Positions 31,641 through 42,401 of a stretch of DNA of 64,000 nt are shown here, one piece after another (position 1 is the first letter of the stretch; every line of letters starts with the position of its first letter). The position numbers and the translations under genes were made by a program. The notes beneath the pieces are model-generated. The model saw nothing but the letters and a program-made list of their open reading frames with translations. It was not told the DNA's origin and made no database searches. Origin of the DNA: Macropodus opercularis (Eukaryota > Chordata > Actinopteri > Anabantiformes > Osphronemidae); the NCBI GenBank assembly GCA_030770545.1, contig JAUCMP010000030.1, positions 4,193,001 through 4,257,000 on the forward strand. The letters run 5' to 3'.

Positions 31641-33329
31641 TAAAGGTCATTACACCTGATGCTGACACGTGCTACTGATGGGGCTTTATTTAGTGCTGCC
31701 AGACACTTACACCAAGTCCTGAACGAGACCTTTCTGATGCAGCGTCTTTTGCTACTCGCCCCATAACCTGGGTTAATATCTATGTGTTGTTTCATTCCAG
31801 CCGCTGACACTTTCATCCTGTCTCTGTGTAACCCACATTAAATGATGAAGAATATTGATTTAGTTTTTTGCGTGTGTTACACCAGTAGGTGGCAGAATTG
31901 GCCTGTTGAGGATAAGTTCGATACAATCTATAGGGTTTTCTGTCAAAAATTCCAGGGATGAGAAGGCGACTGCATGTTTGAGGGTCCGATTTTGGGTCTG
32001 GCTGAGAAAAGAAAAGTTTGTGGCACTAAAGGCCCAGGTTCTGTTTGGTCTTAAACTGGAATGTTCTGAGTACTTGGGTCGAAGTAACGTTGGCCTGGAA
32101 GTTGCGCAGCGATAGCTGAGCAGCGGCGGTTCGACGGGCGGATCGTGGGAACTGCAGCGGCGCCGGAGCAGATGAGCCCTGTGTTCACAGAACGATAGGA
32201 CAAGTTTGAAACACACTACCCGGGTAGATGGACTTTGTTTTATTTTCTTGCCATGTGGTTGCATTTTGTTTATCAGAGCTCTGAATGTTATAAATATGTT
32301 GCATCTACATAATTAAATGCCAGAAATCTCACTGGTTCAGTTAAACATATGAGTGTGATATTCTGTTAGAGGATATGGAGCATAATCATTGTCCTCTCTG
32401 TGTTTGGTCCTGTCTGTGTCTTTGTGACCTGTAACCTTTTCTTGCTTTTACTTTTATAAACATGGAACGATTTCTAGTATTAGAGGAGAGTGGTTTTACC
32501 ACCTATGTCAGGAGGAGGTTTTGCAGATCACATTTATTGCTTAACGGCTCCATAGGTATTTGACACCACATGGAGCTGTTCACTATCTTGCTATGCCTGC
32601 ATGCATCTTTTACGACTTGTAGTGTTTGGGAAAGGGGGTCTCAACCCCCTTCATCAAAGGAGGAAGCTTCACAACCTATGTATATGTTATCTACCATATA
32701 TGGACTTGTCTTGTACTTTATTGCACCAGATGTAGAAGGAGTGACTTTCATACTGATCTCAATAAAGGACCCGTGTGCGAGAGAGGAGTTCGGAGTTCTC
32801 CAGCTGGCCACTAAGTTGTTGTGTTCAGAGAGGCTCCCCTCGTGCACGAGTAAAAAGAAGCTGAGATTCTCGAGTTTGTCTTCATGTGTCAGGTGTCTCT
32901 GCGATTGTTTAAGTGTTGGCAGGTTAGACCCAACATATTCTTTTTCTTTCCTCCGCTCCTCCTTGGGAAAAGAGCCCAGTGAGTAACCAATCGGCCGCTG
33001 TGTGTCAAGGCGTTGGTTACATCTGCTTCAGAACCAGTACAGAACCACGGCTCATCTGCAGGATTGTGCAGCGGTGCCATCGCCTTCCTTTTCATGTGCT
33101 GCTTTTGTTAGAAGTGGCTCCAGAGTCATTGGCCCAGCGGTCGTCTCACCCTCACAAGCTGATCCTCTCTGTAACACAGGCTCATGTAGAGACTCTGCAC
33201 TTTGCTGCTTTTCTTCTAGTAAATGTTGGCACATTCAGCTACTTTGCTGCTGTTGTTTAGCTGAAGTTTGCACTAGTGGCTCACAGTAACTGCAGCTTGT
33301 CACAGTTTCTTGTTTTACTGTTTCCTCCG
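31641..33329. other. No recognisable gene
   Basis: Several short open frames occur (for example 31860-32264 minus, 32570-32986 plus) without motifs. One CTCF-like motif lies at 31880. Confidence 0.4.
31880..31895 (+). promoter_or_regulatory. CTCF-like motif
   Basis: CACCAGTAGGTGGCAG is one of the better CTCF-core matches in the window. Motif only. Confidence 0.4.
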
Positions 33330-33440
33330 CCAGGAAAGGACGACCACGAGTCACCTCTGCTGCTGAGGACGAGTCCGTCCGAGTCACCGGCCTCCGAAAA
33401 GCTACCGGCAGCTCAGCTCAGAGCCACGTTGAAGGCCACA
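33330..33440 (+). mobile_element. Tc1-like transposase N-terminal fragment
   Basis: The frame reading RKGRPRVTSAAEDESVRVTG then LRKATGSSAQ matches the linker of Tc1 DNA-binding domains (GRPRVTSAAEDKFIRVTSLR type). It is short and closed by a stop. A longer frame over the same bases (33276-33923) is probably a shadow. Confidence 0.6.
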
Positions 33441-34415
33441 CCGAGTTCTAGTGGCAGCTGTGAATGCAGACGGACACAGCGACTCCACTACCGCTGTCCA
33501 CGCTCTGGGCCCACGCTCCACCATGTGCTCACTCCTTCGGTGGGGAACATCCTTCACTCCTCCACCAGGGACAGGAACTCTCCGCCAAGCAGGAGCACAC
33601 GCCACCCGTCACCGCTTCAGAGCCGTGGCCTCGCGCTCGGAGGAGCTGGTTCTCGCTCGTCATCGCCCAAGCTGAGGTCACCGAGGTGCTGGGAAACTCC
33701 TCGTGGCGAGGATTCAAGGCTTGGGATTCACTGGTTATTCACATTCACTGTATTATTCACTCATTCATCCCAGGTTCTACTGCAATCAGAGCCACGAGTC
33801 ATTTCAGAGCCTGACCGAGCCCTTTGTGAAGTGTTGCAGCCAAAACTAACTCGGGTGCCTGCTGTTCGCTGCCACCGTCACTCATTTCATGTGTTTGCGT
33901 TCCACTGCCGCTGGTCCAGATAGAAGGTGGGTAACAAACTGTCAGTCGCATGTTTCCTTAATGTGAGTAGTCTGCTGTGTGGGTGCAGGACTGTGCTCTA
34001 CTGTGGACAGTAGGTGGCGCCGTGAGGCTGAGGTTGGAGCTGGAGCCAGGACTGAGTCTGGCTGGTTCCTTCATCAAGGCAAGATGCTCAGCTCAGCCTC
34101 TGAAGGAGCATCTGAGTCTACAGCAGCTTCACTAGGATGGATCAGAGCGACCAGGACCATCTGGAACCATCGCGTTACATTTTGTTAGTAGTTTGATGTT
34201 TACCAGGATAACAAAAGGTTTTCTGCTTGTTTGTGCCAGTATTGAGCATAATAGTAGGATTAGGCCAAATCAGTGTGTGTGAGTTCAGCAAAGAGAGCTC
34301 TAAGTTACGGAGGTCTTTGAAGGCCGCGCTGCGCCCCTTCCCTCGCTCACTACACGCTGAGCCGAGGAAAGGTCGTCGTCGTCTTTTCAATTCCTCCGTC
34401 TTCAGGGCGTTTACA
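33441..34415. other. No recognisable gene
   Basis: The 215-codon plus frame 33276-33923 has no recognised domain and a Ser/Pro/Arg composition typical of chance frames in GC-rich DNA. One CTCF-like motif lies at 34006. Confidence 0.35.
34006..34021 (+). promoter_or_regulatory. CTCF-like motif
   Basis: GACAGTAGGTGGCGCC is a close match to the CTCF core. Confidence 0.4.
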
Positions 34416-34560
34416 TCAGCCTGGTTTTAAAGCCGAGAGGGCGTCTGCTGCTCCAAGCTGGTCTGGAGGCTGCTGTGATGTTTGGCAGCACGGGGAGAGC
34501 TCTGGGTGTTTCCAGACAGCAGGGCTAGCGACGGGTTTGAGCTGGGGGAGGGTCCGACGC
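34416..34560. repeat. LINE scrap plus dispersed repeat paired with 20916-21033
   Basis: On minus the start reads AADALSALKPG, like the QVLAADALSSLK end of the LINE at 21495-22365. The following 34455-34558 matches 20916-21033. Confidence 0.75.
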
Positions 34561-35079
34561 AGGAGGCGCGAAGCAGTGGTAGTGATGCTGGTTTGGTCTG
34601 GAGTATGTGGAGCCTGGCTTCCAGACTGGAAGAAGCACAGAGACGGACTCTCCCCACGCTCCAAGTGACGTCCTGGTGGCAGGCGACCTGTGAGCCGACC
34701 CCGCAGCTTCGTCAAAGCTCACTGGCTTTTCAGGCTGCTCTGCAGATGAGACTCCAGTCCCAGCGTGTGAGCTTCACACAGAGGTCAAGGTACAAGTGAC
34801 ACAGTACCAGATAAGGAGGACTTGACTTGACATGTACAACAAGAGACTCCCGCTGACCTCCCACAGGTCCTCCACAGAGCATCACGACCTGCTCCATCAG
34901 CACACGGCGGCTCAGACGAAAGCTGTCCAGGGGCGATGGACACGTCTGGAAGATCGTGGGCCGTGCAACGCTGGGCCCTGTACATGTGTCGAGTAGTATT
35001 TCACGGTGATTTGAAAACGGTTGTTTTCAACCTGCCCCTTTAAACGAGCTGATTTGTTTGTCTTTTCAATTGCTCCTGT

Positions 35080-35190
35080 AGTTTACGTGGTTTGTTTTGA
35101 TGCTGAATGGATGGATGACTGCTGCACTTTGACACTTGATGTTTTTGTCGTGCATGTTGCAGTGACAATAAAATGTCTTCTCTTCTCTTA
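35080..35190 (+). mobile_element. L2-type LINE 3' end
   Basis: GCACTTTGACACTTGATG, then TGACAATAAAATGTCTTCTC resembles the 3' UTR and simple tail of fish L2-type LINEs. No coding part is recognised upstream. Confidence 0.5.
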
Positions 35191-35334
35191 AAAGGCATGT
35201 GGTTGAGTCGCACAGAAGCTCTTGTTTCACTAGTCCAGCCATCACCTACCGCCTCCAGACGTCCTCCTCTGCTGCAGGTCACACATTGGATAGCATGTAA
35301 ATGAAGGGTCAGTAAATGAGTTATTCATTGTTTC

Positions 35335-35570
35335 ATTTCTCTAGCGTCCATTCACAACAGCAGTTGTCTCAAGGCACTTTACAAGCAAGGTTTGAGATCA
35401 AACACAGCGAAGCGTTTAAATGCAATCAATCAGTAAGTTCTAATCTTAATATATAGACGTTTATAGAGATATTAAAAGCAATATACTCTGCCTCCAGCAG
35501 AGCCAGGCTCAATGTGGCGAACATCCGCCTTGAGGGGGTACAGAAGAGAGAGACAACGTAGTGGTCAGAG
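35335..35570 (-). mobile_element. 3' UTR fragment of the LINE family seen at 21495-22365
   Basis: TAGCGTCCATTCACAACAGC, then GTCTCAAGGCACTTTACAAG match the 3' UTR at about 21530-21580. AGCAGAGCCAGGCTCAATG, near 35500, is another part of this family's 3' region. Confidence 0.7.
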
Positions 35571-37439
35571 ACGTCCCAACTCAGAGGAATTGAAGCCGAG
35601 GCAGCATTAGGTTCAAATAATCAAACATGAATGAGAAATATGCAAAGGCAGGCAAACAAAGTCACCTCTCTCTCCTGCAGGGAGACGCTCACAGGAAGTG
35701 GGGAAGGACGGAGCCTGGGAGACGCTGGCTGTGTCCCCCAGCACAGCTCACATCTCCCCCGTCTCCTTCTAGGGAGGTGGTTTAAACCCTGAACAAGCGT
35801 CACAATGTGGAGATTTCATACCAACAACTGTTTTGTCTAAGAGCCAGATTGTCTTCGGACCCAAGGCCAGCAAGCCTGCACAGCCTAGACAGGACCTGTT
35901 CTACTCTATTACTCTATCTACCCTTTAGCCTGAACCACACGTATATGTGCTACATATGTATTCCACTACAAATGAACTAATTATGCATGGACTTTTTCCA
36001 CCACAACGACACGACAAGAGGAAGCCGGCAGCAACAGGACAAACCCTGGGACAACGTAAGGCACAGTCACGATACTTTCTACAACAGGCAAATTATTCAT
36101 TAATTAACAAAAGAGCAATTTACCACAAAGCCAAATGTTCATGTTTTCAGCTATGTCACAGCCTCCACCGCTTCCTCTCTGCCAGGTCTACAGCGGGTAA
36201 CCGCCTCACCAACGGAGTGTGACAGTGGACAAAGCAAAGGATCAGGCCACCGCCCTGTTCATCCATGGACACAACGTTTCTGAGAATGGAGAACAACGCT
36301 GCGCTTTCCAAAACCACTGCCCTGCACCCACGGGGTAAAAAGTGAGACTGCAAGGAATAACTGCAGCCCCAGCAGCCTGTCAGCTCCTCCATCAGAGGGC
36401 CAGGAGGAAGAAGGAGCAAGGAACCACAGGCGTCTGCTGCGCGGAGCAACCGGAGACACTGGAAGGCGAAATCCCAGAGTTGATGCTGTACTGGAGGCGA
36501 GGTCCCGTCTCGAGGAGCCTCTCATCCAAAGAGCTGAAGACCCACTGAAACGGTGGGAGGCCGAGGCTTCGAGGATACTTCACTGCCGTTCCAACGCGAG
36601 CCACGTGGACGAAATATTGCCCTCAAGGTGTCGGTACTGCAAAGATGAATACGTACTATAAAAAATGGCCAAAAAGGCTTCAGTCTACCCACGACCGGTT
36701 AAGGTGATGCTAGGAAGACGTCAGTCCCTCAGAGAGAGTCTCCTCAAAAACAGGACCGATAATCCCTGAGGCCCGTCCAAGCTGTGGCTTCTGGTATTTC
36801 TGGTTCAAATGTGAAACAGTAGTGACTGCGTGTAATGGAATTTTTACTATATGTGACAGAACTGTGATGCATATTACTTGATATATCCTCATATGTATTG
36901 GCTTTTATCTGTACTAAGTGAAGTAATCATAGAGTGAGTTATATACCTGCTTACAGAAATGTTTGAGAACAACGAGCCTTCTCTTCTGCCTTGAGAAAGG
37001 GAGGTAAGCTTTCGAGCTAGGTGGGGAGACACTGTCTAGTTCAAATTGGTTTACGACATGGGGCCATGGTGAGAGCACGGCAGCAGAACTTTGATTTACT
37101 TTGTTTCTGTTACACTTTCCCCCTGGTACAAGACAGTGACTGACCCTTAGTTGTGGGCTGATGAGTCTGAGTTACACTCAGGCAGGACAGCTTTGCACTG
37201 ACTCTGTGTACTTCTCTTCTTGCAAGAGTAAAAGACAACACGAAGACAACTTTGATTGGGTTTTGATTCATTCACCGGTTCCTAACAGGTTTTTGCCTCC
37301 ACACTGCGCAAAAACAAGGCTTATATGAAAACGCAGAATAAACAAATGTTCAGAAACACGCAAACCGTTCACAGTTGCTAAGTTAGGCTCAAATATAATA
37401 GTTAATATATTCAACGACGAGCCGACTCTTTGAAGAGAG
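35571..37439. other. No recognisable gene; possible LTR-like end
   Basis: A scrap near 36040-36075 (CTGGGACAACGTAAGGCACAG) matches part of the SINE-like array at 12410-13490. The stretch at about 36960-37290, ending GGTTCCTAACA, has the look of a retroviral-type LTR end, but I see no matching start or internal region. Short open frames have no motifs. Confidence 0.35.
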
Positions 37440-37893
37440 TCAGGCCAAAAGAGTGGGACAAAGCCCAGAGTAGTAGTTTGGTTGCAGTGAATGCGGCCGC
37501 CACATACACAGCCCCCTAGCGGTATTCTGACACGTGATTGGGGGATTGAAGCGTCACGTCAGTGCTTCTGTAATGTGATTGGCTGTGGGCGGGAAGACGA
37601 GTTCCGACAACGCAGGCTAATAGTTGACGCTGATAATGACCGAGGACCAGAGTTTCCGCTTTCAGCTGTGTAGCGGTTGTTGTAGCCACCGCAACATGAA
37701 GTTGAACACAGCAGAAGCCTGTTGACGGCCATTAACCCTGAACGTGACCGTGAAGAGGCAGGTGTCGTTGATCCAGCTGTTCGGGCTAACCAGCTAGCTA
37801 GCTAGATAGCCAGCCAGCTAGCCGGTAGCCTCGCAGCTACACCGGGCACAGCAGCGAGGAGCAGCCTGGACTGTGACCTTGACCCGCCGCCAT
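37440..37893 (+). promoter_or_regulatory. CpG-containing promoter-like region and first exon
   Basis: Within about 250 bp are CACGTGATTGG (E-box next to a reverse CCAAT box), TCACGTCA (CRE-like), GATTGGCTG (second reverse CCAAT) and GGGCGGGA (Sp1/E2F-like). A first exon then appears to end at 37893, in CCGCCGCCAT, followed by the consensus donor GTGAGT at 37894. If the ATG at 37892-37894 is the start codon, it is split by the intron after AT. No second exon could be assigned, so the gene is unknown. Confidence 0.5.
37511..37522 (-). promoter_or_regulatory. CTCF-like motif at the promoter-like region
   Basis: The minus strand reads CCGCTAGGGGGC. It is in inverted orientation relative to the motifs at 30677, 31880 and 34006. 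Confidence 0.4.
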
Positions 37894-38190
37894 GTGAGTA
37901 CTCAGATGCTTCCAAGGCTGGGACGTCACAGAAAAGTCGATTTGCAGAGATGCGGGAGGACGAACATTTAGTTTCCCTCTCAAGTCCGACCTTTGATTGA
38001 CAGCTTCATTAACGTCCTGCTAACACAAAGAAAAACCCTCAGAACAACCTCGACGTGTATTTGTACCGTGGTACTGAAATGCACATTGTTCATTCGGTGT
38101 AGTCGTTGACTCCAACACAGCTGCTGTGCTGAGAGCAGACTGGCCTGTAGGGTGGAGACCAGTTGATGGAGAAAGCATCACAGAGGTCGT
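37894..38190. other. Candidate intron and intergenic sequence
   Basis: No feature is recognised apart from the donor site at its start. The IgSF remnant of copy B follows on the opposite strand. Confidence 0.35.
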
Positions 38191-39242
38191 CTAGATTTGA
38201 TGAAGCCTGGTCATGATGTGCTTTGCAAGGTGGTGGTCATACGCGTGTTGCTGAGTCCACAGCCTATAGTCCCGCCTGATGTGAAGACGTGTCCCGTAGC
38301 GTGAGGCTGCCTGACCGTGACGCTTCTCTTCACGCGCTGCTTCCTTAGACGCTGTGTGACCGACGCTGGTCTGGTTCGGGACCATGCGACTGTGGTTGAG
38401 TCTCCAGATTAGGCTGATCAGTGGAGAGTTGGAGACGGTGCAGGGGATGGTGCTGTCACTGCTGGAGCCACTGATAGAAACTGAAATGATGCAACTCAAA
38501 TATTAATGTAATACAGTGACGTGTGTAGTTTCTGGGCCTTGTGAGATTCATCGAACGCTCACCCAGGCTCTCCTCCCGTTTGTGCTGCTGACGGTGCAGC
38601 TGTCGTCCACATCGGTAGCATCGTGTGAGCGTAGCAGAGAGCTGCGGGTGTAGCAGAGCGGCTGTTCAGTCCGCTGGGCTGTGGTTGTGCTGTGGAGGGC
38701 GGTGGTGGACCAGCTGAGTCCAGGTTTAGGGTGGATCCCCTCTGAGCTGCAGCTCATCCAGTTTCCTACCTGCTCCAGGTGGACTTTACAAACAAATGGA
38801 TTGACGCAGCTTTGAATTAATGAGGATTATTTTACTCAGTGGAAGTAAAACCTACCTACCTATCGTTCAGTGGCTTTATTTTGTGTAAACACACACACGC
38901 AGAAGCTTCACTTTGGAGACTGGAGCTGGAGAATGAAAGGTTGTGTCAGATAGTTTGTGTGTTTGTCTCACCGGACACTTTTAAGTAGATAAATGAGTCC
39001 TTGTTACTGGTTCTGGTGCTGGTCAAGCACTGGAATCTGCCCTGGTCCTGAACCTTGACCCCCGTCAGCTGCAGTGAGGCGTTTCCTCCGGAGATCTGAT
39101 CCTGGAACAGTGACGTCCTGCCTGTGAAGCGCTGGTCCTGGTTTGTGAGCTGGTCTCGGTAGTCATGGCAGGAGTGGACATGAAGGTCACATCAAGGTCA
39201 GCGTCTCCCTGAAAGTTTCCATGGCAACACACGACGCAAACA
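38191..39242 (-). pseudogene. B7/butyrophilin-like IgSF receptor gene remnant, copy B
   Basis: This is the same gene as at the window start, but here the third immunoglobulin exon can be followed to its end. The V exon is at about 39242-38972, the C exon at 38809-38563, and the third exon starts at 38480. After NQTSV the expected domain continues only in shifted frames. A GSLTL segment and a G-T-I-G-C-G-L-S segment, equivalent to the family's GTYTCELS, can be read in different frames. Several frameshifts therefore separate the two cysteines. The unshifted frame runs to a TAG at 38191. This argues for a pseudogene, although the C-type exon is intact. Confidence 0.68.
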
Positions 39243-41854
39243 TTCATACAGAATTAGATGATTTAATTATTTAGAGGTTTTAAATATTAATTAATTGAGG
39301 ATCCTATAGCTGATTTAGTTCTACTTGAGTATTTCTTCGCTTTCTTGTTTCACTGTGATCATTTAGTCGACAGTTCACCCGGTGTAAAATTGAAAAGCTG
39401 CTTTCTGTCGTGTGAAACAGGCCTCGTGGAGTTTGTGTTGTGCCAATCGCTGTATTTTTGGTTTTGAAGTGTCAAACGCTTCTAGTTCTTTTACGCAGCA
39501 TAAAAATCTTCCCATTGTCACTTACGTTGATGCTGTAATGAAACTTCTGTTTATTATAAATAAAACTTGTGTTAATGAAACCAGCTCAGAAATAGACGGC
39601 GTCGTCTGCTCTAAACGCTCGGCACCAAATGGAATCCGATTCAGTTCATTTCACTTTTTCATGTGTTTTTCTTGCTGGCTTTTAATATTTTTCTTGTTAT
39701 GGGGGTTTGTGTGTTTCATAATCAGGCGATGTCCGTGACTCACACATCCAGCAGACAAAGAACGGGCCTGGCTCTGATTATCCGGTCCGCACAGCCGTCC
39801 CTGAGCAGGTCCGTTCTAAACAGAACCATCGTGTTTCTCTACAGATGTGACGTCGTTGAGGTGCGTCCAGATCAGGTGCGTCATGGATGAACATGTTCCA
39901 GTTAACGGAGGGCTGGGACCAAGTCCCCGACGCCGCTGGAGGAAGAGACCTACTGGGAGGAGGAAGAGCGTTTTTCTATTGGCTGGGATCGGTAGGAGAA
40001 TTTCTCTAGTATGTTATTACCAGTAATGAGTGCGTCGCCTTCGCTGTGATCTTTAATACGCGCAGGTGTAATGATGACACGTTGGGGTCCAGTCTCTGAC
40101 GATGATGTTACACACATTGCTCTAAACCGAGTCTCTAGGTGGAGACGCAGCGTAGTTAGTTGATAGCAGTTTAAACCAGGTAGTGGTTTGCTGACGCATC
40201 AATATGTGACGTGTCTAATGTGTCTAATGTGAATGTTTGATGCTGGCTTGATTCTCGTTGCGTCTCTCGGGGCAGGGCGAGCGTGTCCTGGAGGGATTCC
40301 TTCAGACATCAGGGTCGGAGTAAACCTCCGGCTGGTCGCCTCCTCTCAGACCTACCTGATCCCGCAAGAGTCCAGAACCACAGGACGGACACGACCAGTG
40401 AGAACTGGGTGAGACTGGGTCTGCTCATGTCAGGTTAGTCCTCAGTTCAATAAAGATTTCGGTTTCCTCCAGATCATCGTTAGGTGCGACGGTCTCCCCA
40501 GAACCGTGACACTGAGCGGATGCTCGTGAGCAGGGAGGGAACCAACTGGATCCGATCCGTCACTGACCTCACGCAAACCGATTACTTGCGTTTGTTTTAT
40601 TGTAGTTTTCTCTACATTTAGACTAAATTAGTAAAAACACAAAGTGGAACGGTTTTCTTCACGTCACTTCATTTTCCTAAGTTACATGTGGAGTGAGCTG
40701 ACACCTTTCAAAATAAAGCTGTGATGATGCTTTAGTAGCTCACAAATGAGCTAGAAGATTTAATGATTTGATTGTGTTATAACAACCTTAATGACCTGAA
40801 GACCTCAAGTTACTGTTGGTACCAGCACCACGGCGGCAGACACAGGGAAGGAGAGCTTCATTTAACATCAACTGTCGTTTCAGTCTTGCACGTTGCAGGT
40901 AAAAGTCCAGGTTCACGTCCAGAGTCCAGGACTTGCTTCTTGACCCGGAATCCACAGAGACCAGTAAATGTCTAGATCTGATCCAGGAGATTCTCTCGAT
41001 GTTTGTCTCTGTTTGTGTGGAAGGAGGAGGGAACGACATCTGTTTCCATTGACGCGGCTCAGTCCGTCCACTACTGGCTCAAGGTGTACGGATACGCGTC
41101 GGTTCCTAAAGGTGAGGTAACGACAACAACAGCGATGCTTTACGCACGGTCACGTACTCTACGCGTCCACGGCTTCTTTGCACGGGGTAGATTAGAGCCG
41201 ATTCCTGAGGGCCTTTCACTGGCTGCAGGGTCTCCTCAGAGGAGGACGGATCGCTGCTGGCTCATCCAAAAACCAGAGGCGAGCGTTAATCTACACACGA
41301 ACGCACACAGTTCACTTCCTGTCCTAGAGAAATGGCGCCAACGTTTACTTATGTCGGTTATTTATATGCTCATTTTCATATTAGAAATCAATCAGATATC
41401 AGTAGAACTAATAGAGGTGACAAGTCACGTTAAACACTCACACTGTACATGATCCTATTTAACCTGTGTGTTTCTAATATAAATGCACAGACGCGTTTTA
41501 GGTCACGTCATTGTGATGTTTGGGTTTTTACCCTGCAGGCCAAGAAAGTTCTACACCGGGCAGCACAACGAGAGCCGCTGCTACGTTCTGCACCAGGACG
41601 AGAAAAGCCAAAGCCCCACTGAGAACGTAGCACCAAGAACCGACGCCAGAAAACCTACACGGTTTGTCAGACGCTGCAGCAAACTGCGCTTACGTGACAC
41701 TGACCCACAGGGAGTTTGAGGACAGGCTGAGCGAAGGATGGCGCTCATACACACTCCAGTGTGTTACTGTGGCGCTGATTACTGTACAACAAAGGAGCAA
41801 CCCCCTCCTCCCCCACACTGAGCTCTCTGCCTTCCTCACATTGAGGGAGGTGGA

Positions 41855-42401
41855 GTCATTTCAACGCTGCAGAACAAAGTGAAGAGTTGCCTGAATCAAC
41901 TGAAACCGTGACTATGCAGCACTGTTCAGAAACACATACGCGTCTGTCCAGCCAGTCGACGATAGGAACCTGAAGCTGAGTGTTAGAAACGATGTTTGAA
42001 TGGTAGTGATGCAAACAGAGTCACTACACAGGCCCTGAATAAAATACTAGCAACCACAGACATCGGCCAAACTAAGGAGTCGATGCCCCGGAGGAGCAGC
42101 AGAACCAGCGTCTGCTCAACCAACGTGACGGACGGCGGACGCAGCGGCTCAGCTGAAGCCTGAACATTCTACCCATGCGCTGCTACGCAGACACGTCCAC
42201 GTGTTGGTTCTGCTTTTAAGTTTGAGGAAGTGCACACACAGTAACATGCTATAAATGACACTGACTGTGTTTCTGGACTTTATTGATTTGTATCTATTAT
42301 TGGAAATTCTATCAAATGTACGGTTTACCAAAAAAAAGCAGCAACATGACAAAGTCTCCCTCAGCAAACTGTTGGACCGACTCACGTTTGTTAATGTGTT
42401 C
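41855..42401. repeat. Old dispersed block P1, copy B
   Basis: This is the counterpart of 3503-4049, with the same junction to the LINE at 42401/42402. Its own paralogue within this unit lies at about 57569-58116. Confidence 0.85.

Noticed and set aside
33276..33923. A 215-codon protein gene
   Set aside because: There is no recognisable domain, and the composition is Ser/Pro/Arg-biased. A different frame over its first part reads as Tc1 transposase, so this frame is probably a shadow.
36960..37290. A solo retroviral LTR
   Set aside because: It ends like an LTR, but I could find neither a matching start nor target-site repeats nor internal retroviral sequence.
38353..38353. Position 38353 as the tandem-duplication junction
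   Set aside because: It is only where the match to window base 1 begins. An Ig exon continues uninterrupted across it, so the true boundary is outside the window.
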